Assembly (NCBI RefSeq): GCF_004193775.1
Contig: NC_041009.1
Span: forward strand, 47,857,534-47,921,533
Origin: Glycine soja
Taxonomy: Eukaryota; Streptophyta; Magnoliopsida; Fabales; Fabaceae
Direction of reading: 5' to 3'
Length of the DNA stretch: 64,000 bases
In this document: positions 38,060 through 50,580 of the stretch, piece after piece
Layout: every line of letters starts with the position of its first letter
Position numbering within the stretch: position 1 is the first letter of the stretch
Notes under the pieces: generated by a model
The model's database searches: none
What the model was told of the DNA's origin: nothing
Seen by the model: only the letters and a program-made list of their open reading frames with translations
Translations under genes and position numbers: made by a program

Positions 38060-39063
38060 AAACCTACGTATAGGTGCTCTTGTAATAAGACGGTAGCAGC
38101 AAGCTAAGCCACGAGCACAAGGTAAAGGGGGTTGAAAACAGATGCATATAATGGACCTCTCTTCCTTACACACCCTGTTGTGGCAATAATCACAAATCCA
38201 GAGGTCACAGTTCCCTGCAGCCATTCTGTTTTTGGAGTTTGCATTCCTAGATGACTATGCAAAAGATTAATGTGAAAGTTCCAAATATTAATTTTCACCC
38301 CTTTAAAAAATGAGGGCAGCATTGACCCGTTAATTCCCAGTATCGTTCCTAACACCTTAGCCTTTCCTGCTGCGGTTCGCACATTTAAGTTTTCGTAGCT
38401 ACAAAATTACATATAAGAGTTAATTAGTACTGCAATAATTAAATTAACTCTCTTCCATGAAAAATAAAAATATAAAACGTACGTACCCGCACAAGATGGA
38501 GAGGATAAAAGTGATTGCAGGAACCAGATTAAAAATAGCGTAAGCATATGTTGCTGATACCCAAAGCCAAAGGTTTAGGAATAAACTTCCTCTGTTTATA
38601 TTATAAATAAATAACTATTAGTTTTGGTAATAACTAATTTCAATACACAATTACTTTAGGAACATGTATACATGCCCAATAATCATAATAAAGAACGTTC
38701 AAGTGTGAAGACCGTACCGAAGAGTTTACATCAACCATACCCAAATAGGCCGCAAAAAAATGACATCAAAAGTACCCTCCACGTCAACTTTGGTCTGTTC
38801 GTTCTGTTTTAAACATCAAGATCATTTAGATTTTTGCCAAAGGACCACAGAATACATATTATGTAATTTTGTAGCTATTAACATGCCACGGGAATGTGAA
38901 TGCACCTTTCGAAAATAAGAGTAAGCAGCTCCGAAAATGAGACGGTAGGTACTGGCTACTCTAACGCCATTCCATCATTTATGGCGAGCTTGTAAAGCAC
39001 ACTCGTAAAAGCATATGAAACCTGCACCAACACCATGAGAAAGGCAGGCTTCAACTCTTGCAT
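38060..39063 (-). pseudogene. WAT1-related (nodulin MtN21/EamA-like) transporter pseudogene
   Basis: Intact members are ten-helix membrane transporters of the plant drug/metabolite family. Reading down the minus strand, exon 1 (about 39063-38908) gives MQELKPAFLMVLVQVSYA and VLYKLAINDGMA, then a frameshift before VRVASTYRLIFGAAYSYFRK. Exon 2 (about 38802-38715) gives RPKLTWRVLLMSFFCGLFG then a stop. Exon 3 (about 38591-38487) gives SATYAYAIFNLVPAITFIL. Exon 4 (from 38398) gives RTAAGKAKVLGTILGI, GVKINIW and HINLLHS. It then jumps to GCVRKRGPLYASVFNPL, so roughly 80-100 residues are missing, and ends LVLVA-stop-LAATVLLQEHLYVG. One frameshift, two stops and an internal deletion show it is dead. 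Exon limits are approximate. Confidence 0.82.
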
Positions 39064-39089
39064 TACCTTCCATGTAAAAGTGTGTGTAT

Positions 39090-42000
39090 GTGTGTCGACC
39101 AAGGCGATTCTGCAAAAGAAAAGTTGACGTTAAATTTTTTTTATGAAATACAACATACAACTCCTTAGTCATTTTGTACATTTTTTTTGGTTCTTTTTTA
39201 AAAAAATTTATGATATTTGATTTATTGTATATTTTTATTTTAAACTTATACATTAAAATTAATAACTATAAAAATATCATTTTTTGGGTTTAGGATATTA
39301 TGAAATTTTATCATCATTTTCTTTTAAAAATTCATAAAATTAATAAGAGGCAATAATATGACATTTTTTCCATTAATGAGCACACACCCATGCCCACACA
39401 CCCACGCCCACACCCACCCCACCCCATAGAAAACAACAAAAATTGAAAACAACAAATATATCAAAAACTACTTAGAACTTGTTTCATTTAAGATTTTTTT
39501 TTTTTGCTTTCTCTAATAAATATAAAACTATCACTCTTTTTATTTAAAAATTTAATATAAAAAATAAAAATTAATGAAAGCATCAATAAAAAGTAAGAAG
39601 AATTGAACCAAACACGATTATTTTGAGTGAAAATGTTCACATGATATTTAGTCATTAAATAAGTATTTATTGTGGTTTTTCTTTTTTAAAGTCAACTTGA
39701 TTGACGTTAAATACCTATTTTAGAGAGCACTTGATGGAAGTTTGTTTGTGAAACTTCTATCCTTCAATAAGGTTCTTCAATAGTAATTTTTCACCATAGA
39801 GATGCAGCGGAAGATAAAGGAGAAGAGGTGAGAGGAGGTGTCATCCACTAGGAAATAAGCCATGGAAGAAAGAGTTTCACCACAAAGAGAGTGTCTTAAA
39901 TAAGAAACTTAAGAGAGGAAATTTCAATGGAGGAAAAAAAAGAAAGAGAGAAGGAAGGAGAGCATGAAATTGAAGGAGGAAAAGAGGGAGGTGAAATATA
40001 CTCGGGTGATGCCTCTTGTTGGCTACACACATGGTGACACTTCTTGTATTGACAAAACACTTAAAAGAAGGAGTCAATCAAGGTGACGTCTCATGTTACA
40101 AAACAAACAAAAAACATAAAGCGTCACTCAGAATAGCCCCTCCTAAATCCTAACTGGGAAAGATCACTCTACAGGTAAATAGCTTTCTAAAACATTCATA
40201 AATAGTTTTGCAAAATTAACCATTTTAGTAAAAAAAAAAGGTCAAGATATTTATTAGCTTTTTTTTGAATTCTTAAATAGTACACAACCCATTCTAAACA
40301 AAGAAGAGTTTTCTTTAGGTCCCCTTTCTATTGGGTTGGTCCTTCTAAATTGTATAATTGATTTTACAAACAAAATAAATAAAGTAAAAGGGTACTCTAA
40401 TCCGAATACAAAATTCTCATAAATACATTTCAACGAAAAAGATAGAGACAAATTACAAAATCAGTATATGTGAGATTAGTTGATAAGAGACTTAAAAACA
40501 TAATTTATCAACATAATTTAGTGGCGTAACAAGTTAATAGATTATTGATATTATTGTTCCATCAATAGTTGATGCTATAGTAGCAATGAGCCCGTGACTA
40601 AAATAAAAAATACAAAATCTTTAAAGGATTAAAACAATCATAACAAATTAAGTCCATCCATTATACCTTGTAACTTAGAAGAAACTAGATATGGACCCAC
40701 ACATATCGTTTGCGTACATAAGTAAATTACTTAAATTAAGAATTTTTGAAAAAGATAGTTTTTTTTTTTTGTGATGGGTTAGCTTTAAATATGATTTCCT
40801 TGAATCGTGTAATGTAAGTTGATTACTGTAATATTTTTGTCTTTACATTAATTAACTATAAATTAAGATAATTATTAATATATAAATACTAATTAAATAC
40901 AATTTCAAATTATCAGCTACTCGACACTAATTAAAGTAACTTTGGAGTTTTGGCCAAAGAAATTGTTTTTTTCCTATACTGTAATTAATAATAATTACGT
41001 AGTCTTTATTAATTTTCTATATTTCTCTCTTACTTTGATCTCTTAATTACCAATTAAGAATTTAAACAATCATTAATATACATAAACTGCTAATTAAATA
41101 AAATTTCAAATTATCAGCTACTCATTACTAATTAAAGCAATATTAGAGTTTATAGAAGATAAATTTATATTTTATTTAGAGGTTTTATTGCAAATATGTT
41201 TTTAAATCAGTTATTATAAATTCCAAATTAGATCTTAAAATATATTTATATCATATTAATGAGTTAAACTTAATTCTTATAAAGTCTGATACTTAAATTT
41301 AACTCTAATTATGACAAAGCATATCCTTAAACAAACTTGTAAGATAGACAAGACTTTTATATAAATGGGACTAGACTTTTAAAAAAGATTTATGATAGAT
41401 TAATATGTCAAACTTGGACAAAATATTTTTAATCAAAGTCAAGTTCAACCTACCATTGTTTAGTTTGATCTACCCTATTTCTAGTCCTATTTATGATTTT
41501 TTTTTTAAATGAAACTAGACCATTCTATCACGAAAAAGAAGAGAGCGAAAAGGACGATGGTGAAAAAAAAAAACTCCTTCCTCTCTTTAATGGATGCCAA
41601 ACTATAGTAGAGTTGACAAAGTTTGAAATTTACAAGATTTGACTAAGTTTTTTTTTTATGGATACCACGTTATACTAGGGTTGATAAAATATGGTAGAGT
41701 TAACAAATTTAATTAACATCGAGAAAAAAAAAGGAAGAGGATGAAAGAGAAGTATTTTTCTTTCTCACTTAATGAATACCAAAATTCAGCAAATTGGCAA
41801 AGTTTGGAATTTAGCAAAGTTTATTGCATAACAATAGAGGGAACACCAATAAAAATCACAAAATTCAACACAATCAATCAAAGATAGTATAGGTACAGTA
41901 TTTTAAAAATGCATCAATAAAAATCATATATTCGATAGAATGAATGATATAATAGTTGGTGTAAGTTATATTAGTGTAATAAAAAATATTAGAAATATAA

Positions 42001-42615
42001 TTTCTCTCACTCCTTCAAACACGTTATATTTTATTGATTAAAATTTATGAACCCACAACATATTTAATTATTATGTAGAAGTGTGATTTACATATTACTT
42101 ATTAAAAACCAATATGCATTATTAACATTTCACTTCACCATTGAGTTGTGTGATAAGATTCCGCAAAGAAAGAAGGATTTATAAGTTGCAAGATATTTAC
42201 ATTATAATTCCCAATTACCCATATATGTTGAGTCCCTATCAGGCACTGATTATGGTATGCAAAGCATAACTGGAGTGCAGTACTGAAATCCTTCCTTAGC
42301 TTCTAGGATAATATCTACTCTTGAAGATTTTTCTCCAAGAGAATCCTCACGAGTGATAAGTCTCCTGCATTGCTTCCCTAACAAGGCACTGATAAAGTCA
42401 CACTTACATCCATGAAAAATCATTCCTCCATTCTTCTTCGACCACAAAAACCATATGCATCAAATCATAAATTGTCATTAGTTAGTTCCTTAAAAACACT
42501 TATTAATTTTTCCTAAGAATTTCATATTAATTAAGTTTAGTTACAAAGTCTTTAATTTTTATGCATGGTCAATGAATAGATTTATATATATATATATATT
42601 ATCAATCAGAATTAA
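39090..42615. other. AT-rich intergenic DNA
   Basis: A purine-rich patch (AGGAGG/GAAAGAG words) runs from about 39790 to 39990. Otherwise no coding, RNA or clearly bounded repeat was recognised. Confidence 0.45.
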
Positions 42616-42625
42616 TTGGTTCTAT

Positions 42626-42980
42626 GTTAGCCATTGAGATTGCCTCTTTTAAGGGATGATCAAATCTTTGACTCGAATGTGATTCTCAACTTTTGCATAG
42701 TTCCTTGGAGACTCAAAACTAGATTGTCCAATTGCCTTCTTATCTCTAACATGAACTTTAGAGTTTCTCAGATTTATAGGGAGGTTAATACCTGTGACAA
42801 GATTGCCTCCTTTGCTATTTCAGTACAGGATTTTTTTCGGTCTGATGGTAGTATTCATCAGTTTATTAGTGAGGATTTTTGCAAAAATAGAATAGGAGTA
42901 CCTAACTATATGTTTCTTTTATTTTTTATTTTTATTTCTCCTTCACGTCCCCTTGCTTTGTTTCATCTTTTGATTTTTAT
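42626..42980 (+). mobile_element. LINE 3' end (RNase H domain relic)
   Basis: The frame 42634-43005 includes IVPWRLKTRLSNCLL, MNFRVSQIYREVNTCDKIASFA and a hydrophobic tail. This matches the RNase H-like C-terminal domain of plant LINE polyproteins (VPWRL...NFR-SHI-REGN-CADKLA). The key REGN..AD motif has decayed to REVNTCDK, and upstream domains are missing. Confidence 0.7.
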
Positions 42981-44482
42981 ATATAGTGTCGATGCAGTTA
43001 TTTAATCACATATTAGTATAATAATTTGTGTCTTATACGAGTGTTAAGTTAATGATTTATAATTTTAGTATATTAATAATTTTAAATATATATTAGTGAG
43101 TATATGTAAATATTTCAAAAATATATTGACATAGTTATAAATATTGATATATATTAAAATAATTTATATATCACATATATCATATTATTTTAATTTATAA
43201 AAAAATAGTTTAAAAAAGTATTATTTTTATAATATATTTACATTGGTGTATAACTTAGTCAAGCATTAATTATATAAAAAAAGTACAGAGAATTATGTGT
43301 ATTTGAATTTATAGATTACAATAAAGAAATTAATGATAAATACAAAACAAGAAAGATTATACTGTGAATACAATACAAACTTCCTTTTTAGCTAACATTT
43401 ATCCTGCCAATTCCTATACTGCAATGCAAACCTATATAGTTTTTTACACAAATTTTGGAAGTCTCGGGAATAACTAGTGTTAGACTTAAAGTTGAGGCAT
43501 GTTTAGGCGTGCGGCTAAATCACAATCAAACACGAATTCAAGCTCTCTGAATTAGTTAAGATTCATCCCACTTTAAAACTAAAAATGAAAGATTTAAATA
43601 CATTTCTAATCAACATTTCTTTTATTTTTTTATCATTGTAAAAAAAAATTAGTTGTTACAAATTATATTTCCTTTTTCTTTATTTTTATTCCTTAAGACA
43701 CTTTAAATATCATTTTAAAAAATAAAAAAATATTATCTAAAATATTTTAAGAACTATAAAAAAAAACAAATATAATTTGTAAAAAATAAAAATAAAAAAT
43801 TAACTTTACAAGAAAAAAAACAAAAATATTAAATTACATAGACTAAAAATATATTTATTTATGTCAAAATAAAAAATACAGGTACAGTCTACCTAATGTG
43901 TAAAAAAGACATAGATTGATGTTTTTCATCTGAATGGGAAGCCAAGGAAGAATGAGAATCATAACAGACTATTTTGTAAAGATTTTGACAAATCCAAAAA
44001 CAAGCAAGAGTATATTGCAAAATCAAGTTAAAAAAACATTTTGACAAATCCAGAATGGGTATGGGAACAGAAAACAAGTTGAATAACTAAATATAATAGA
44101 CATAGTTGCAAAGTCACCTCTAAATATATTTACAGGGACGATGACCAAAATAACCAATTCCTATACAATAATACACTCTTACGGTGATAGCCTAAAAGGT
44201 TTAAAAGACACTCCGATACAACCGCCTAATATTACAAAAAGACATGCTCTCTACACATAAAACCTCAAGAACCGAAGGTTTGCTTTTTCTGCAGCTCCCT
44301 AAACTTGCCACGGATACTCACAATGAGATGATTCACCTCACCATACAAAAAAGCATTTGCTATATACACAACTAACTGAATTTCTTACTTCCCTCCAAAA
44401 CATTCAAAACTCTCTCTAGTTAAGTCACGTTTTATAAGTAATGCCACTTGACTTCTTCTATATACACTTCTATGAATGGAGT
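42981..44482. other. AT-rich intergenic DNA
   Basis: The block 43640-43810 contains A/T-rich inverted words (ACAAATTATATTT and AAATATAATTTGT) that may be a short MITE. The 3' UTR of the minus-strand gene probably extends to about 44250. Confidence 0.4.
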
Positions 44483-45631
44483 TTAAGCAACAGCCGGGAT
44501 GCCGGAATTCTGGCAATCCCTGCTGAGGCAATCAAATCCTTCTACTCTAACTGCAGCCGGTTTAAGTCCAAACTTCATCCTAGCACATCCTGCTTTGCGA
44601 GATGCTGAAGATGGAGACAGTAAACCTGAAGGCGATGAAATTGTTGATACTTCATCTCCAAATCGAGCATCTTGGATCAAGGGATTAGAAGCCCGAACTG
44701 GAGGAGAACCACAGAAATATGGAGGAGATGAAGGTATCTGATTTGCAAATTCTTCCCCATAACTCTCCTATCGAAAGCAAAACAAAAATTAGTCAATCAA
44801 ATATCAAAGTCAGACAACATTCATTGCAGCAAAAACTATGGCCATGCCAATTGTCAGCAGATCAACCAATAATAACTAAAAATCAAGGTTTTTAATTTCG
44901 GTTCCAGTTCCATAATGATACTTAATATTGCAGACAAATACGGTGAATACGGCTACAATTGCGGACGCAAACACCCCAAAAGACTTGACGTGTTGCAGCC
45001 GCAATTGCAGTTGAGTACCGTTATGTAAAATCTTGCTAAAAATTGAAAAGTACTACATGATTTTAAGCCCAAAAACACTCCAATAAAAAAGTGGCAATCT
45101 GAAGATGCAACTTTGGTAAATACCACAAGCATTCCTACATTAAATCAACATATCAAATATCAAATTATAAATCCATATTCCATGCATTGCTAAGAGACCA
45201 AAACAATTTTTAAGAAAGATAAATTTATATGCTATTTGATCATCTCTATTTTCCTTGGTTAAAACATAAACTAAACAACTTGTAACAGAATTATCACTTA
45301 CCCTCTTGAGAACAATGTCAAGTAGTTCTGCCCCAGCTTTTGAATCAGACCCCTCACCTTGTTGACTAACAAACACAATCAAAACACAACAGATCAGATC
45401 AGATCCTCATTACAGTCGAAAATACAATAATGGCATCAAAAGGCAAACAATAAATCTTAAAACTCACCCTAAATGCCATTTTACTGGCCGAATAGGCAAG
45501 TTCATTAAAACCCCAGCTCGGCGTGGCTTAGGGCAAAAGACAGGTCCACCATTCTGATCAGCAATGGGAATAGAGCCTCTCATCTCTTCACAGGCTGGGA
45601 AGGCATTCTTCTGAAGATTATAATAATTCAT
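44483..45631 (-). CDS. Conserved uncharacterised plant protein, 170 residues
   Basis: Three exons on the minus strand (45468-45631, 45302-45365, 44483-44767) join in frame through GT-AG introns, encoding 170 residues. The protein begins MNYYNLQKNAFPACEEMRGS, then PIADQNGGPVFCPKPRR and PIRPVKW. A middle segment has SDSKAGAELLDIVLKR, and the C-terminal part has SSPPYFCGSPPVRASNPL, a Ser/Pro-rich region, and GFDCLSRDCQNSGIPAVA. I recognise this arrangement as a small plant-specific family without assigned function, as far as I recall. There is no signal peptide, membrane helix or known catalytic motif; the Pro/Ser content suggests a largely disordered protein. A likely leader exon lies around 46217-46300, followed by a 5' UTR intron ending near 45647. 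Intron 2 carries a repeat fragment at about 44885-45050. Confidence 0.75.
44885..45050. repeat. Transposon-like repeat in intron 2 of the uncharacterised gene
   Basis: GC-richer palindrome-like words (CTACAATTGCGGACGCAAAC, GCAGCCGCAATTGCAGTTG) stand out from the AT-rich intron. They resemble dispersed non-autonomous repeats seen in legume genomes; class and exact limits are uncertain. Confidence 0.35.
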
Positions 45632-46203
45632 CTTCAAAATCGGCTAACTTTCACAGTAGAACACCTAAACAAAGCAAAACAAAAAAAAACAAAAATATTC
45701 AGGAAATGCAAACAAAATATAAGAGCAGCACACATCCCAGTTTCAAGTTGCTAACAGATCCATTTAGCCAGATCAATTAAATGCGTCAAAATGGAAAAAT
45801 GAAAAATTAAAAATCTAAACTTGAAGAAGAAATTCCACAGCCCATTTCACCATTTCCTAATTATCTACAGCCTAAATAAAAAGGGGTGTAATCAGTGTAC
45901 AAATCAACAGCAGATCTGAATGCAAATCATGAAAAAGCTTCAATATTTGTCTTTTCTTTGTAATGGGTTGGTGAAGAAGAGCCAGGATAAGATGCATAAA
46001 AAACCAAACTTAGTTGAAGTTAAACATCTGCAATCACTATCTCCATTTTACAAACAACTAGCAGTCACAAAATTAAAAGGGGGTAGTTTTATAGAAATAT
46101 AGAATAGATCTCCAAATAGGGTAATGAACAGAATGTAAAATTCTAAAAAAAAAAAAACATAAAAAAGAACATATCAAAGTACAGTTAACTAGCTAGCTGA
46201 TGA

Positions 46204-46330
46204 GAGAGAGAGAGACCTTTGAGGGTATCCTCCAAACGAAGAAATCAGCGAAGCTGGGAGGGGCGAGAGGAAGGGGAAAAATGTTACGCAGCAATCCTAT
46301 TTAAGGTAGAGAAATTGAGCTAGCATGATC
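46204..46330 (-). promoter_or_regulatory. Probable leader exon and core promoter region of the uncharacterised gene
   Basis: On the minus strand a GC-richer stretch ends with ACCCTCAAAG followed by GTCTCTCTCTC, a plausible 5' UTR splice donor at about 46217. The matching acceptor is about 45647, just before ATG 45631. The transcription start is inferred only. Confidence 0.4.
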
Positions 46331-46930
46331 GAGGAACAAGCCTTGTACGACGTCGTTTCAATGAAATAATTATTAAATCTAAAAATTACAAATTATATTA
46401 TAATCAATCACTGTCTGTCCCTCGATACGTAATCGAGTCAAATGAATATTTATATGAAGATGTGTAAAGTTTTATGTATGAAAGTTTGAGAAAATAAAGA
46501 AATAAGTGATTGATGGAATATAAATCATTAAAGTTATGAAGTTAAAGATGAATTATTTAGATATTATTTGAATTTAATTTTCAATGAAATGATTTTTAAA
46601 GGATTAAGAAAAAAAATTGAGAAAATAAATCATTTTCTACTTAGTGCTAATTTAAAAGTTCGGTGCTCTATCGTGAATAAGTAAAATTCAGTGCTGATTT
46701 AATCGTCAGTTCCTCACACATGTATACCTTATTTTAGAGTGAATGGAGTAGGAAAAAAAAAAGAGATAAAATGAAGAGAGAGAGAAACATATTGTGTAAG
46801 AAATATGATGGAAAAATGAAATATAAAGAAAAATTATAAAAAATTCATTGAAAAAATGAAGTCCTTTTTTTCCTTTTTCTATTTGGCTTTACTATTGGTT
46901 GGGTTATCTATTTTAGGATAAGTGGTATTA

Positions 46931-48294
46931 GGTGTTATGATTTATGTGTTAGAAAGTATTACATTCGTCATCACTTTTGTTTTCAACTCAAGTAAAAAAC
47001 TTTATTATGACTTCATTCTATTTTTTTAATTTACGAATTTAAAGTCATAAAAAATTTAATTTTTTTATTATATTTTTGACTTTGAAGTTCTAAATGTCTT
47101 TTTTTGGTAAATTTTTTTGTTAATGTTTTAATTTTTATGTTTATTTTTTAAAAAAATTGTAAATAATTTTTTAAGTTAAATGTTTTAAAAAAATTGTAAA
47201 TAATTTGTTAATTTAATAATTTAATAAATAAATGTCTTTTTACTTTTATTTAGTTTTATTTGGCATTTTACATATATTTTGAATATTTTTTTATTTTATA
47301 TATTTTTTAATATTATTTTATTTAATATATTTTACTAATATTAAGAAATTTGTTTTGTTTTGTAAATGTAATAAATAATGCAAAACACTTAAATTTAAAA
47401 AGACTAAAGAGAAACATAAAAAGAAAACATAATACCCTAATATAAGTTGACTAAAATTTAAATGAAAATATTAAAAATATTTTGTTATTAATATTAACTT
47501 ATAATTTATCACAGACAAATGAATTTAATATTAACAATAAATAATAATTTAATAATAAAAGTTGTTGTTAAAATAAAATTAAAATAATACATTAATATAA
47601 AATGAACAATATAAATTAAAAAAAACATATAAAGTAAAAATAATATTAATTGTTACTAAATTAATGTATTTTTATTTAATTTATATTTTATATTTTATAT
47701 TAATGTATTATGTTATTTTTCATCATTTGATTTAAGTATTTTGCAATATTTTTTTCATTTACAAAACAAATCAAATTCCTTTACATTAGTAAAAAAAAAT
47801 ATAGAAAATATACTAAATAAAACATTATTAAAAAATATATTAAATATATTGAATAAAATAATATTTAAAAAATATGTAAAATATTAAGTAAAACCATATA
47901 AAAATATATACAAAATATTAAATAAAACTAAAAAAACATTTATTTATTAAATAATTAAATAAAAAATATTTATTTTTTTAAAAAAATAAATTTAAAAATA
48001 TATTTACAAATTTTTTAAAAAATTAACATAAAATATATAACATTAAGAAAACATTTGCAAATTCAAAGTTGTAAATGTAAAAAAAAAAGCATTTATGATT
48101 TCAAATTCATAAATGTAAAAAAAAATTACAATTTTAGAGTCGTAAATTATAAAAAAGTAATTAAAGTCGTACAAAATGTTATGACTTTAGTAAAAAAAAA
48201 AGTCATGACACGTGTTACGATTTACATCCAAAGTGAGTAATAATTTAAAAACAAACCAGAATTGGTAAATTCGAAAAAAAAAATTACACTCAAA
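46931..48294. mobile_element. Long foldback (inverted-repeat) element, about 1.4 kb
   Basis: Left-arm words such as TTTAATAAATAAATGTCTTTTT, TTTAGTTTTATTT, TTTGTTTTGTAAATG and GCAAAACACTTAAAT recur in order in the reverse complement of the right arm (about 47720-48230). This gives arms of about 400-500 bases around a centre near 47400-47700. The block is bounded by TGGTATTA at 46923-46930 and 48295-48302, a possible 8-bp target duplication. The whole block is extremely AT-rich and non-coding. Exact ends are tentative. Confidence 0.65.
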
Positions 48295-48419
48295 TGGTAT
48301 TAAAGCCCTTCTATTCCTCCTTCTTAGCATAATATATTTCTCATCCACATCAAGATTGTATTCGACAAGACATCTTAATTAGCTTTTAACTTTTTTTAAT
48401 AGTTGAAAAGTTCATTTGC

Positions 48420-48600
48420 TTATTGGCTAAACAAGTTTTTTTTTTATCAATTTCTCAATAGTTTTTAGTATTTTTTTAAAGATGACTTGAAGTAACATTT
48501 TTAAAAATACTAGTTTCTAGTTTTTATATTTTCTGTCCTTTTTATCCTTCATATATTTATCAAATTTCTTGCTTACCCATTTTAAATAAATTATGATTTT
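48420..48600. repeat. MITE-like arm, inverted partner of 50355-50580
   Basis: TTGAAGTAACATTTTTAAAAA, CTAGTTTTTATATTTTCT, TTTATCAAATTTCTTGCTTACCC, read in reverse, match GGGTAAGCAAAATTTTTGATAAATA ... AAAATATAAAAAGCTAGAAG at 50358 onward. A third relative lies at about 61560-61930. The words are typical of a hAT-type MITE family. Confidence 0.5.
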
Positions 48601-50354
48601 ATTTTTTAAGTCATTTTACACTTTTTAATTATTTCAATGTCAATTTTACCAAACACTTAATAAGATAGTTTTCAACTTTCAACTAATTTTATCAAACATA
48701 ATACTAGTCACAAATTTTAAACCCGCCACTCTAACACAACCTTTGTTACCTAATGCACATAAATTTTGACTAGTAACTAATTTTACAATGAACTTGTTAG
48801 CACCAAAAAATGCTGAATTAAGTGGAATGATGAGTTGAATAAAGTTATAGAATTTAGAGCATATTTGGTGACACGTCAAATACTTTGGACATAGATTCAC
48901 AAAATTAACAATTGCCTTTCTTCTATGTTTTCTCTCAATTTTTGACGTAAATTTAAAGGTGAACATGGATCGAAAGATGAACTTAAAAGTTATTATCGAA
49001 AGAAAATTAATTAGTTAGCTTTAGAACCTCCAATTCAAAAGCTTATGGGATGCTTAATGAATTGAGAGCATATTATTTGAGTTATTAATTATTAGTTGAC
49101 AATTGAGGTAATTGGCAATCAAAGTTCAAAGAAGGTTTAAGTTTAGAGAAATACTAGTCACACTAGTCAAGTTTGTTAGCTAATGCACATAAATTTCACT
49201 AGTAACTTCAAAATGGTATTTTTAAAATATGAAAAATGAGTTTTCGCTTTGAGATGCTATTTTTAGTTCAAATACTTCGGTTGTTGCAAAAAAGTAATTG
49301 TTTTAACGATGTGTAAATAGAAAAGCTTACAAAACAAAACAAAAAAAAATAGAAAAGAAGTTGTTGCATAACAATTAACTCCTACATTTCAAGGATAAGA
49401 TTTAAGGATGAAGTAGTAGTAGTGGCATGGTTTTGAAATTGAGTCCTTCCTTCCTATTATCATTAGTTGAATTCATCATATAAATTTATCAAAATAGTAT
49501 AATGCATGAATTAAAGTAAAAAATAAAATAAAATATATAAAAACACAATTGTGCATCATAGTTAGAAATATAATAGAGAACAATTTCATCATTAAGCACT
49601 ATAAATTTTTTAAGAGCAAATAAAATTTTATTGTGTATATAAAAAACCCAACACAACATTTGTCAAGAACGGAATATCAATAGATAATACAAAGACATAA
49701 GGCATGACTAATTTTTTTCTCAGGAAAAAAAGATTATCATTACGAGGCATAAGGCATGCCAACCAAATTATAAAACTAACATCTTACAAAAAGGATGAAT
49801 TATCCTACACTAAATTCATAACCTAGGAAAAATAAATAAATCTAAACAAACAATACCCTCACTAAAAACAACCCCTATCACGTTACAATACAAGAGCACA
49901 ACCATAATTAATTTATGGAGGTTTGAACAATTACAAAAAAAAAATCAAGAATAAAGGATGGATGGTAAAGAGAATATATCAAAGCACAATCGTAATCAAC
50001 CCTTTGTTTCTCTTTTATTGTTTTTTTTTTTACTCATTCATACTAGGAAATTTCACAATCAAAATGGTTGGAATACAAGTGTGAGGTAAAGTCTCACATC
50101 TGAAAAGAATGAGAAGATTAAGAATCATATAAGTGAGGATAAGACCCGATGTCAAGTTCACTTATATGATTATTCATAGTTCATTGGTGTAAATCTCCCT
50201 AGTGCTTACCCCCTCAGTTCCCTAACAAAAATATTATAAAGAGAACCTATCAAAGCATTACATGGGTAGTGAAAAAAAATTAAAATACCATGACTGGATG
50301 AGTAAAAAATATATGAATGAGTAAAAAAAAAAGATAAAACCCTATTTTATTTAA
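48601..50354. other. AT-rich intergenic DNA between MITE arms
   Basis: A segment around CTAATGCACATAAATTT with ACTAGTAAC occurs twice (about 48752-48785 and 49177-49208). No gene was recognised. Confidence 0.4.
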
Positions 50355-50580
50355 AAGGGTAAGCAAAATTTTTGATAAATACATTAAGGATAAAAGGAAG
50401 AAAATATAAAAAGCTAGAAGTTAGCTTTTTAAAAATGCTACTTCAAGTAGCGTTTTAAAAAATGTTAGAAGCTATTGATAAACTATTTAAAAAATTTGTT
50501 TATCGAACAACCAAATGATCTTTTTAGATAATAAAATAAGCTAGAAGCTAGCTGAAATGCCTAGCTGAATATATCCTTTA
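50355..50580. repeat. MITE-like sequence (hAT type)
   Basis: It contains AAGCTAGAAGTTAGCTTTTT, CTACTTCAAGTAGCGTTTT and GCTAGAAGCTAGCTG. It is the inverted counterpart of 48420-48600 and resembles 61560-61930. Confidence 0.5.
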
